Assembly: GCF_000018605.1 (NCBI RefSeq)
Contig: NC_010003.1
Location: 1,402,501 to 1,466,500 of the forward strand
Direction of reading: 5' to 3'
From: Petrotoga mobilis SJ95
GTDB taxonomy: Bacteria; Thermotogota; Thermotogae; Petrotogales; Petrotogaceae
Length of the DNA stretch: 64,000 nucleotides
Positions 28,203 to 35,995 of this stretch are shown piece after piece. The notes beneath the pieces were generated by a model. The model was not told where the DNA came from, made no database searches, and saw only the letters and a list, made by a program, of their open reading frames with translations. The translations under genes were made by a program, and so were the position numbers. The first letter of the stretch is position 1. Each line of letters begins with the position of its first letter.

Positions 28203-29138
28203 ATGTATTGGAGATATGCTTTTAAAAGGGTGTTAATGGGTGTTATGATTTATTTTGTTATTATTTTTGTGTATGCTGTACTTTTCAACGTCATGTTTAA
28301 ACTTCACTATAGCTACCTTTTGGAAGGACCAATATTACCCGAGATTTTCTCTGATTGGTTCGATACGATCACTTTTAATTATGGTCAATCTATGTATATA
28401 AGATCTTTTAAAGGAGAAACTGACGTCATTAAAATTATCTTAGAAAGAGTACCTAATACCATGCTTCTTTTTACTATGGCTATTATCATAGATATTTTCT
28501 TGGGGGTGTATTTGGGCATAAAAAAGGCTCAAAAAGCAGGGGGATTCATGGACAAAACAACCTCCATACTTACCATGATTTTTTACGGCCTTCCAACATG
28601 GTGGGTTGGACTGGTAATGATCATGTTTTTTTCTTTCAAAATGCCTTTATTTCCTTCTGGTGGTATATTTAGCATCCCGCCTCCTGTGGGGTTTATAAAA
28701 AGATTTGCAGATATTGTGTATCATTTAATTCTACCTTTAACTACGCTTGTTTTTTTTCGTTTTTGGGGTAGAGCATATTTATCAAGAAATATCGTGTTAG
28801 CAAATTTGCAGAATGATTTCATAATATCCGCAAGGGCTAGGGGCATTCCTGAAAGAAAAGTTTTGTTTGGGCACGCTTTAAGAGCTTCTGCTCCTCCAAT
28901 CTTAACAATGTCGGTTTTATCTGTGCTCGATTCTTTTTCTGGGGCATTGATCATCGAAGGTATTTTTAATTGGCCTGGAATGGGGAACCTTTTTTGGGCT
29001 GCTATTCAACAAGATGATATTCCAGTTCTTTTGGGTAATTTGTCTTTTACAACTCTTTTATACATCTGCGGTATTGTAATTTTAGACTTAATTTACGGGG
29101 TGCTTGACCCTAGAATAAAAGTTGGCGGGAAAGAGTGA
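28203..29138 (+). CDS. Orphan peptide permease, paralogue of operon 2 OppB
   Basis: A 311-residue OppB-type permease that starts MYWRYAFKRVLMGVMIYFV and ends DPRIKVGGKE, almost the same ends as the operon 2 OppB. It aligns along its length except that about 40 external residues after the first membrane segment are missing. AAGGTGG at 28188-28194 supports ATG 28203. It follows the operon 2 terminator and has no partner permease, ATPase or binding protein. It could be an alternative subunit for operon 2 or a duplication remnant. Its frame is fully intact. Confidence 0.88.
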   Translation: MYWRYAFKRVLMGVMIYFVIIFVYAVLFNVMFKLHYSYLLEGPILPEIFSDWFDTITFNYGQSMYIRSFKGETDVIKIILERVPNTMLLFTMAIIIDIFLGVYLGIKKAQKAGGFMDKTTSILTMIFYGLPTWWVGLVMIMFFSFKMPLFPSGGIFSIPPPVGFIKRFADIVYHLILPLTTLVFFRFWGRAYLSRNIVLANLQNDFIISARARGIPERKVLFGHALRASAPPILTMSVLSVLDSFSGALIIEGIFNWPGMGNLFWAAIQQDDIPVLLGNLSFTTLLYICGIVILDLIYGVLDPRIKVGGKE

Positions 29139-29153
29139 ATAAAATCCCGCCAA
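29122..29153. terminator. Hairpin between convergent genes
   Basis: TTGGCGGGA and TCCCGCCAA are perfect 9-bp arms with a 14-nt loop. It overlaps the end of the orphan permease and sits just past the stop of the minus-strand ATPase gene, so it could end transcripts from both sides. T-tracts are weak. Confidence 0.55.
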
Positions 29154-29157
29154 GAGT

Positions 29158-30108
29158 TTAGTTTTGTCTTCCCCTATCCCCATTAGTATATGAAATGAAT
29201 ATCTTTTCGAAATTCACCATTTGCTTTTCTATGCTTACTATTTCTACATTACGTGATTTGAAAAAATCCATAACCTCATATAATTCTGAAGATGTTTTGA
29301 AGTCAACTGTAAGGTCGTAAACGTTACCCTCTTTTGTCAATTCTGTAATGCCAATTTTATCAAGCTCTCTCTCTAAGGTATCTTCTGATCTTACTTTTAT
29401 CTTATAACCCGTTGCACTGAATACATCCATTAGCTTTTTCTTATCTTCACACACAACTATTTTCCCATTGTTTATTATTGCAACTCTATCCGCTATTTCT
29501 TCAACTAATGCCATATCATGGGTAGAAAGTAGAATACTTTTTCCTTTTTGTTTCACGTTTGTTAACAATTTTCTAAATTCTACATTAGAAATTACGTCGA
29601 GCCCAAGAGTAGGTTCATCCAATAGGAGAACATCAGTATCCGCTGCTAAACAAACAGCAAGGGCTGTTTTTTGCTGCATTCCCCTTGAAAGGGTATAAAC
29701 CACTTCGTTGGCTTTTTCTTTAATTCCCAAAAAATCTAAAATATCTAAGGCTTCATTTTTCGATATCTTTTTTCCCCTGATTCCAACAAAATACTGTATA
29801 TTTTCAATTGGGGTTAGCCTGTGATAAAGGTTCCTACTCCCTTCCAAAACTACACTTATCTGTTTAAGAGCTTTAGACCTCTCTGTTTTCAAATCATAAT
29901 CTTTTATTTTTATCTTTCCTTCATCGAAAACAAGAAGGCCACATATACTTTTGATGGTAGTTGTTTTTCCCGCACCATTTGGGCCAAGGAGTGCGAAGAT
30001 CTCTCCTTCTTTCACGTGAAATGAAATCTTATCTACCGCTGTAAGCATTTCTTTTGAAGTTCTTTGAGGGTATCTTTTTAGTAAGTCATTAACTTCAATA
30101 ACGTTCAT
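29158..30108 (-). CDS. ABC-2 type efflux ATPase
   Basis: A 316-residue ATPase of the antibiotic/peptide efflux type: Walker A GPNGAGKTT near 40, Q-loop VVLEGSRNLYHRLTPIEN near 86, signature LSRGMQQKTAL near 139, Walker B LLLDEPTLGLD near 162, H-loop STHDMALVEEIAD. A C-terminal domain of about 90 residues follows the nucleotide-binding domain. It is 15 bp downstream of the permease gene, and GGTGGTGA precedes ATG. The pair lies at the edge of the peptide locus and could export or give immunity to the peptide product; that role is inferred from position and from the shared promoter motif upstream. Confidence 0.88.
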   Translation of the reverse strand: MNVIEVNDLLKRYPQRTSKEMLTAVDKISFHVKEGEIFALLGPNGAGKTTTIKSICGLLVFDEGKIKIKDYDLKTERSKALKQISVVLEGSRNLYHRLTPIENIQYFVGIRGKKISKNEALDILDFLGIKEKANEVVYTLSRGMQQKTALAVCLAADTDVLLLDEPTLGLDVISNVEFRKLLTNVKQKGKSILLSTHDMALVEEIADRVAIINNGKIVVCEDKKKLMDVFSATGYKIKVRSEDTLERELDKIGITELTKEGNVYDLTVDFKTSSELYEVMDFFKSRNVEIVSIEKQMVNFEKIFISYTNGDRGRQN

Positions 30109-30123
30109 CTATTTCACCACCCT

Positions 30124-30885
30124 TTAATATTGTCCCAGAGTTCCTTTAACCATGGCACGTTTTTCAAAACCCCTGAATATAACTATTCCAACCAAAAGAA
30201 ATAACGCTGCAGCTATCCACAAAATAACGTGGTCTTGAATCGGGAACTGATAAAACTTTGTCCCTGTAACCGCCATTCTTCTCATCATCCCCGTTGCTTT
30301 TACCATTGGCAAAAGTTCAAACCAAAGCGCATCAACTTCAAACATCAAAATTGCAAGGAAAGCAAAAGTACATATTTGAATGAATGAAGAAATCTTTTTA
30401 AATATCAAAGCCATTCCTCCCAGAATTAAACCAACACCAACGGCACTAATTGAACCAAGAATAATTAAATAGAGAAGAGTAACAAGGTCAAAATTCAAAG
30501 TTCTTCCTGTTGTAAAAGCTGCTAAATACATTAAAGGTACTATCATTAGAACGTTTATACAAAAATCACTTATCACATGAAAAATCATTTGAAACTCAAA
30601 TTTTACTGGAGACATAAACAGTTGTTCCAAAGTTCCTCTTTCTGCCTCTTGAATTATCCAGTATGAAACACCTTGGAACGAAGCTAAAAACATTATCCAC
30701 ATGAAATAACTCACAATGATTCCATCAATGGTATCTCCAAAATCAGGCCCACTTGCTATCTTAAAGCCAAAAAATATAAGATAGAAAATGATGAAAAGTA
30801 TTATGAATGAAGAAACTGTGTCAAAAAAATATCTCTTCATTTCAATAAAAGTTTTCCTGAAATTTGCAACAAAAGCATTTACCAT
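30124..30885 (-). CDS. ABC-2 type efflux permease
   Basis: A 253-residue membrane protein with six predicted segments. It shows SYWIIQEAERGTLEQLFMSP near 74-93, the amphipathic coupling region seen in ABC-2 permeases. The start has GGAGGGATGAAGG just upstream. It is the first gene of the pair, with a 5' leader of about 150 bp from the promoter at 31042-31069. The leader sequence around 30972-31030 is repeated in front of the propeller gene at 34110-34190. Confidence 0.82.
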   Translation of the reverse strand: MVNAFVANFRKTFIEMKRYFFDTVSSFIILFIIFYLIFFGFKIASGPDFGDTIDGIIVSYFMWIMFLASFQGVSYWIIQEAERGTLEQLFMSPVKFEFQMIFHVISDFCINVLMIVPLMYLAAFTTGRTLNFDLVTLLYLIILGSISAVGVGLILGGMALIFKKISSFIQICTFAFLAILMFEVDALWFELLPMVKATGMMRRMAVTGTKFYQFPIQDHVILWIAAALFLLVGIVIFRGFEKRAMVKGTLGQY

Positions 30886-31041
30886 CCTTCATCCCTCCAT
30901 TTAAAAATAAAATAATAACTCACTTTTGTTTATATATTTTTTGATAATAACAAATATCTACTAATGTTTCAAGGCCATCCTTTGATTTAATCTTTGTTTA
31001 AATAGCACTTGCTAAAATTAATTTTTATACTTTTTAATTTC

Positions 31042-31069
31042 ATTATACCCTTTCCCATATGGTTTTCAA
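31042..31069 (-). promoter_or_regulatory. Shared promoter motif, copy A (efflux pair)
   Basis: Read on the minus strand: TTGAAA (31069-31064), 16 bp with CATATGG and AAAGGG, then TATAAT (31047-31042). The same arrangement occurs at 34196-34223 and 37997-38024. It points toward the ABC-2 permease gene. The gap 30886-31388 otherwise holds only the relic at 31119. Confidence 0.75.
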
Positions 31070-31118
31070 TTGTTTTTTTTATTGGCTTCAAAGATGTATT
31101 GATAAAGTATTATGGAGA

Positions 31119-31195
31119 GAACCTTCTGCTCTTTCTTTTTATGTTTTTGAAGGGGAAGAAAGAGAAGAGTTTGTTAAAATTAGCAACAATTTTTA
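31119..31195 (+). pseudogene. Relic of the 3' end of the TPR-regulator gene
   Basis: About 77 bp match the last codons of the TPR protein gene (39941-40017) with few differences. In one frame it still reads ALSFYVFEGEEREEFVK. It is joined directly to sequence (31047-31112) that matches the upstream region of that same gene (38002-38074). So it looks like a second copy of the divergent promoter plus regulator from which nearly the whole coding region was lost. The open frame that crosses it (31009-31590) uses another reading frame and is not a gene. Confidence 0.75.
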
Positions 31196-31388
31196 CAAGT
31201 TTTCCTTCTAATTTTCCTTCATTTCTCAACTTTTCAGCTATTGTCATAAATATTTCACCCCTTCCCTACTTTCGATTCGATGTAGCTTTTGTGTTCCATC
31301 AGAATGTATATGTATCTCCACGTATTATTTTATGTACATTACTACATAGGTACTTACAATTTTTTACCTTTGTTTTATTAGAATACAG

Positions 31389-32447
31389 TCACATTTTTAA
31401 AGCATCTATAATTTTTTTGGACCAACTTTTCAATTCTTCATTATATTTCTTGCTATACGTAATTACGGCTTCGTTGTACGTTGAATATAACTTGGTTAAA
31501 TCTGACATACATTCAAGTAATCTTTCTTTTCCTTCAACCTTTTCTATTACTACAGAAACTTTCCAACCAACTGTGTACCAAGAACCTTGACCCCCATTAT
31601 TTGTCATTAATTCAAAACCTTCCTTATATAATTCCTCATTATCAGGAAACTCTTCATTTAATATCTTTAACAAAAAATTCTCTATTTTAGAGAAATCTTC
31701 ATTAAATCTTTTTATATTAACATCCCATATTTCTTTTAGGTCTTTGTAATACTTGTTTGGATGATTATCAGGGCCGCGAGCAGCCGCCAACATTGCAAAT
31801 CCTTCGGCAAATGCAGTCGTCCATTCTATTAGCATTTGTGCTTGCTTTGATAGATATTTATATTTTTCAGGTTTATGAACGTCAGAAAAACCAATATGAT
31901 GTAGTTCATGTATCAAAGTATTTTCCAATTTTTCTTTTGAGATATCCGGTGTTAAATTTAAAAACAAAACTAACGTATTTTCAATTGTATGTACGAAGCT
32001 ATTATTTAAAGGTTTTATAACAGGAATAATATAGGTTTCAATTTTTGCCTCTTTCGGAAGATAATTTTTGGTATCAAGAATAATACGTTCTATATCGATT
32101 GATTTGAGTAACTTATAAGCTCTCAAGAAATTTTCGTAATCTTTCAGAGGTCTTTCAAGTATAAAACTTTCCATATCACTGGATTTGGAGATCCCCATAG
32201 ATCTCAAAAAATTTTCGTATTTACTAACTTGACCCTCACCCAGCAAAAAAGACTTAAAATCACTTTCATTAGTTTCTTTTATCTTTAATTTTTCATACAT
32301 ATCATCATCTCTTTTTGCTAACCACTGATATCCTTTGCTTAAAAATAAATCTTCCCAATCAGATTGTGTGATAGTCTCGTTATTATGCATTTTTCCTAAT
32401 ATTTTCAGGACACATTCTACTTGATCGTAAATAAAATTCACACTCAT
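31389..32447 (-). CDS. Gluzincin-like zinc peptidase of the peptide locus
   Basis: A 352-residue protein of which I recognise only the metalloprotease core. LIHELHHIGF has the HEXXH zinc motif (residues 180-184), and WTTAFAEGFAML about 30 residues later gives the likely third ligand Glu215. This layout resembles the DUF2268/DUF5700 type of putative zinc peptidases. The N-terminal 140 residues are helical with two LRSMGIS/LRAYKLL-like repeats. There is no signal peptide, so it probably acts in the cytoplasm. AGGAGTG upstream fits ATG 32447 better than GTG 32456. It could cut the leader of a peptide precursor; that is inference from location. Confidence 0.7.
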   Translation of the reverse strand: MSVNFIYDQVECVLKILGKMHNNETITQSDWEDLFLSKGYQWLAKRDDDMYEKLKIKETNESDFKSFLLGEGQVSKYENFLRSMGISKSSDMESFILERPLKDYENFLRAYKLLKSIDIERIILDTKNYLPKEAKIETYIIPVIKPLNNSFVHTIENTLVLFLNLTPDISKEKLENTLIHELHHIGFSDVHKPEKYKYLSKQAQMLIEWTTAFAEGFAMLAAARGPDNHPNKYYKDLKEIWDVNIKRFNEDFSKIENFLLKILNEEFPDNEELYKEGFELMTNNGGQGSWYTVGWKVSVVIEKVEGKERLLECMSDLTKLYSTYNEAVITYSKKYNEELKSWSKKIIDALKM

Positions 32448-32525
32448 AATCCACACTCCTCATATGATATTTATTGCTGACTTCAGAATCTCTAACCCTT
32501 CTTTACCACTTCTTTACCCCGCTCC

Positions 32526-32735
32526 CTACACATTAGGAACTTTATCCTCAAATTCCTTTAATCTGGAATCGTTAATACTACAGTTTCTTTTGTTATCTTT
32601 TTTTCCGCTACTACTGTGAGGTGTAGAATATACTTTTTTCTTATCGAAGGGTATACCTTTTGGTATTTTGTTACCACCAAGTTCTTTTGTTAAAGTTTTA
32701 ACAGAGATAAGTGTCCCTTTGTTTTTTGATACCAT
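32526..32735 (-). CDS. Possible small protein (69 residues), uncertain
   Basis: A short basic frame with a weak ribosome-binding site (GGGGGAAATTG). The N-terminal half contains LTKELGG, which loosely resembles a double-glycine leader. One Cys is present at residue 52. The C-terminal end runs into a degenerate copy of the dispersed repeat (CCCCGCTCCC near 32518). No family is recognised. It could be a decayed peptide gene or chance. The rest of the gap 32448-33029 has only the inverted repeat at 32822. Confidence 0.3.
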   Translation of the reverse strand: MVSKNKGTLISVKTLTKELGGNKIPKGIPFDKKKVYSTPHSSSGKKDNKRNCSINDSRLKEFEDKVPNV

Positions 32736-32821
32736 CTACAATTTCCCCCTTTTCCTTGAATATAGAAATTCCCCTACTAAATTGTTTGTCAATTTCATTT
32801 CCCACATTCGATCATATTAGG

Positions 32822-32854
32822 TGTCTATGAAAAAGGCTTGTTAACTCATAGACA
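32822..32854. other. Inverted repeat in the gap downstream of the propeller gene
   Basis: TGTCTATGA and TCATAGACA are perfect 9-bp arms around 15 nt. It lies about 175 bp past the propeller gene stop on the minus strand. No T-tract follows, so it may be an operator or an RNA hairpin rather than a terminator. Confidence 0.4.
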
Positions 32855-33029
32855 TAAATACAATAGAACCAATTCCTTATTTTAATGACAATTATTTATC
32901 ACCTAATACATAAATATCTAATTTTTCTACCTTCGTTTTTTGAAAGATATTCCAACAGAAAAACTACTTGAGATGTTTAAGATACAGCTGGTAACCTTTA
33001 TTATAAGCTTTTTTGTTTCTTATATTTTT

Positions 33030-34079
33030 TTATTCATCTTTTAATTTTTCTATTATTGGTAAAGTTTGATATATCTGGTAGTTTTCTTTGGTAACTAATA
33101 TTAAAAATCCTCTGTGCGCCAATAATTTTATCGGTTTCTCTGTAAATGGTTCCTCGTTAAATATTTTAGCTGTATATTTCCCATCATCTTCTTCAACAAG
33201 TACAGCCATTTTGAGCTTGTTATCCGATATAGAATGGTAAAGTATGAAGATATTTCCTAATGAGTCGATCGCAAAACTGATAATCTCATCATCTTTCAAT
33301 TCTTCGACAAATATTACCTCAAAAAATCCTTGGGGGTAAGTGTATTGAAAAATATGGTTTGAAGAATCTCTAACAAATAAACTTCTTTCAAAAGTTAAGG
33401 CTTCTTCAAATTGTTGGGCATCTATACCTACGTATTTTATTCCTGCCGTTGCAGGAAATGAAGAAAGAATCTCACCTGAGATCGTCATCCTGATAATTTC
33501 ATTTTTCTTTTTATCGATAAACCAAAAATCTTCTTTCTTGAAAGACCCATTTTGAATAAATACATTAGTAGGCGGGGAAAGTAATAAGTCATTCTTTGAA
33601 TCAATTCCTACGTCTATTGTATTGACTAAATCACCTTCTAAAGAGAAAACAACTACTTCCTTTATTTTTTCCGAATAACCAACAAAGTACTCTGAACCTT
33701 CACCTGGTATCCATCCTAATTTTACAAAGATTAAGTTACTTAATTCGTAATCTTGATATTCTTCTTTCGGAAATGTGTGAGCAATACTGTGTGGTTCATA
33801 ATTATCAGGTTTGAGAACTGAGTAGATTTCGATAAAATTTTCCACAAGGAGGTTATCTGGATCTGAGTAAACATAAAACTTATTATCGAAAAAAGAAAAT
33901 GCATCAGTAATTGGGGAAGAATTATCACCGGCCGGAGCAAAAGATAAAGTAGAAGATAGAGAAATATTCATAAACATATTCTCCTTTGTTTCGTTAGCAA
34001 ATAAACTGCTAACACCAAAAGCGGTAAACACAAATAAAAGAACAAATAACATCATCCTCTTTTTGATAATCATTTTCAT
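33030..34079 (-). CDS. Secreted beta-propeller-like protein of the peptide locus
   Basis: A 349-residue protein with a signal peptide of about 28 residues (KKRMMLFVLLFVFTAFG.., ending SSLFA-N). The mature part is made of short beta-rich stretches of the kind seen in six-bladed propellers, for example VVVFSLEGDLVNTIDVG, IRMTISGEILSSFPA and FAIDSLGNIFILYHS, each with a turn of the form (S/D)xxG(D/N/E). The function is unknown. Its own promoter (34196-34223) is of the type shared in this locus, so it is likely co-regulated with the maturase and efflux genes. It might bind or sense the exported peptide; that is speculation. Confidence 0.6.
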   Translation of the reverse strand: MKMIIKKRMMLFVLLFVFTAFGVSSLFANETKENMFMNISLSSTLSFAPAGDNSSPITDAFSFFDNKFYVYSDPDNLLVENFIEIYSVLKPDNYEPHSIAHTFPKEEYQDYELSNLIFVKLGWIPGEGSEYFVGYSEKIKEVVVFSLEGDLVNTIDVGIDSKNDLLLSPPTNVFIQNGSFKKEDFWFIDKKKNEIIRMTISGEILSSFPATAGIKYVGIDAQQFEEALTFERSLFVRDSSNHIFQYTYPQGFFEVIFVEELKDDEIISFAIDSLGNIFILYHSISDNKLKMAVLVEEDDGKYTAKIFNEEPFTEKPIKLLAHRGFLILVTKENYQIYQTLPIIEKLKDE

Positions 34080-34195
34080 TAAACCTACTTCTCGTATTTA
34101 ATCTTTCTCATCCAACAACGTTCTAGTCCCATCTTTTGATTTAATCTTTGTTTAAAAAGCACTTGTTACAAGCAATTTTCATCTTTCCTACTTTT

Positions 34196-34223
34196 ATTAT
34201 ACCCTTTTCCATATGATTTTCAA
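34196..34223 (-). promoter_or_regulatory. Shared promoter motif, copy B (propeller gene)
   Basis: On the minus strand: TTGAAA (34223-34218), 16 bp including CATATGG, then TATAAT (34201-34196). It is preceded by an A-rich run ending in ACAG. The transcribed leader also matches the copy A leader over about 60 bp (AAACAAAGATTAAATCAAA). Confidence 0.78.
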
Positions 34224-34274
34224 CTGTTTTTTTAAAGGTTGACTCTATCACGAACATAATGGCTAATTAATCTT

Positions 34275-35993
34275 TCATACAACCAACTGACTTTCTATTA
34301 TTTCTTTGTAAATGGGGGCATTTTTTAATAACTCTTCGTGCATTCCTTCTCCTCTTATCTCTCCATCTTTCAACAGTATCACCTTGTCTGCTTTTCTTAT
34401 CGTTGATAATCTGTGGGATATTATTATCAAAGTCATCTCGTACTCTTTCAATTCATCGAATATTTCTTCTTCTGTTTGAGAATCTACCCCTGACGTTGCT
34501 TCATCCAGTATCAATACCTTTGGTTCCCTTATCAATGCTCTTGCTATCGCTACTCTCTGCCTTTGCCCATCCGATAACTTACTTCCCCTTTCTCCCACTA
34601 CCGTGTCGTATCCTTCATCTAAAAGCCCTATGAATTTATCTACCTTCGCTTTCTTTACCGCCTTCATGAATTCTTCTTGGGTGAATTCATCATCCAGCAT
34701 TATGTTTTCTTTGACCGTCATGTTGAATAAATAATCATCTTGCCTAACAATGGTAATATTTTTTCTTAATTGCTTCAGATTATATTTTTTAACATCTATA
34801 CCGTTGATCATCACTTTTCCTGTAGCGGGTTCGTAGAATCTTGGGATTAGATTAACAAAAGAGGATTTACCTGCACCACTTGTTCCAACAATTGCGACTT
34901 TTTCTTTTGTCCCAATGGTTAAGTTTATATCATGCAAGACAGTGCTGTCTTTATATTTAAAACAAACGTTCTCATAGGTAATAGGGTAATCATTATTAGG
35001 AAAAGATTTTCCTTCTCTCATGTTTTCTTCAGGGAAATCATGTATTTCAAAGATACGTTCTGAAACTTGTCGGACTCTTTGCATTTGAATATAGAAACTG
35101 CTAAGATTTCTTATAGGAGTAAATATCCAACCCAGGTATGCATAAAACCCCATTAGGGTTCCAAGAGTAGCATTTCCTTTTAATATTAGATATGCACCGT
35201 AACCAAGTATCAAAACAGGAATCAATTCATATATAAAAGACATGAAATCTTCAGCAGATTGATTAAGCATATTTAGCCTGTTTTTCTTCTTAACCCAAAT
35301 CCATGATATATAGGAGAATTGTTTTGAAAAAAAATTTTCTTTACAAAAAGATTTTATAGGCATAAGACCTTCTATTTTTTCTCTCAATTCCTCAGTAAGA
35401 TCACTGTAAGCGATCCTTTCTAACTCAGAACTTTTTTGAAGATTTTTATCAAATGCTCGAAGTGAAAAATAATAAAAAGGAACCATGATGAAGGTAATAA
35501 CAGCAAGTTGCCAATTTAGATATAACAAAACCAAAGAAACAACGATGAGTTGTATAATATTATAGGTGATTACTGAGATTCCTGCTCCAAGGAAAAAAGA
35601 AACTTCCAACGTATCGGAAAGCACTCTTGACATGAAATCACCAATTTTGTTATAGGAAAACTCTTTTATAGGGATCGTTAATATTTTTTTAAACATATAA
35701 ATTTGTTCATCTCTTGCAGCTAAATTGGTAGATTTGTAATAGCCATAATTGACAATAAAGGAAATTAACCTTTCAGATAATATTACGATGGTAAAAAGGA
35801 TAACAAATGGTAATATTTGCGAAAATTCATGGTTACCAATTATATCATCAATAAGATATTTGATTAAAAAGGGACTTAGAATAGAAACCAGTAACAATAA
35901 TGGTGTAAGAATCAGAGGAGTTTTCTGATACTTTAAGTATTTTTTGGAGTATTTTAACAATTTTCTCAAACTTCGATTATTTTCTTTTTTCAA
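34275..35993 (-). CDS. ABC exporter (fused permease-ATPase) of the peptide locus
   Basis: A 572-residue half-transporter: six membrane segments over about residues 28-295, then the nucleotide-binding domain with Walker A GTSGAGKSS near 367, Q-loop VRQDDYLF, signature LSDGQRQRV near 471, Walker B VLILDEATSGVD near 490 and H-loop ISHRLSTI. There is no N-terminal C39 peptidase, so it cannot itself cleave a leader. CAGGAGG at 35999-36005 selects the TTG start at 35993. A longer frame to 36068 would overlap the maturase gene. It begins 2 bp after the maturase stop, so the two are tightly coupled. It probably exports the modified peptide as a homodimer. Confidence 0.85.
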   Translation of the reverse strand: MKKENNRSLRKLLKYSKKYLKYQKTPLILTPLLLLVSILSPFLIKYLIDDIIGNHEFSQILPFVILFTIVILSERLISFIVNYGYYKSTNLAARDEQIYMFKKILTIPIKEFSYNKIGDFMSRVLSDTLEVSFFLGAGISVITYNIIQLIVVSLVLLYLNWQLAVITFIMVPFYYFSLRAFDKNLQKSSELERIAYSDLTEELREKIEGLMPIKSFCKENFFSKQFSYISWIWVKKKNRLNMLNQSAEDFMSFIYELIPVLILGYGAYLILKGNATLGTLMGFYAYLGWIFTPIRNLSSFYIQMQRVRQVSERIFEIHDFPEENMREGKSFPNNDYPITYENVCFKYKDSTVLHDINLTIGTKEKVAIVGTSGAGKSSFVNLIPRFYEPATGKVMINGIDVKKYNLKQLRKNITIVRQDDYLFNMTVKENIMLDDEFTQEEFMKAVKKAKVDKFIGLLDEGYDTVVGERGSKLSDGQRQRVAIARALIREPKVLILDEATSGVDSQTEEEIFDELKEYEMTLIIISHRLSTIRKADKVILLKDGEIRGEGMHEELLKNAPIYKEIIESQLVV

Positions 35994-35995
35994 TT

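Noticed and set aside
31009-31590. Plus-strand frame of 193 codons
   Set aside because: It crosses the shared promoter, the regulator relic in the wrong frame and the end of the protease gene on the other strand. It has no good ribosome-binding site and a Phe/Leu/Ile-rich composition expected of antisense AT-rich DNA.
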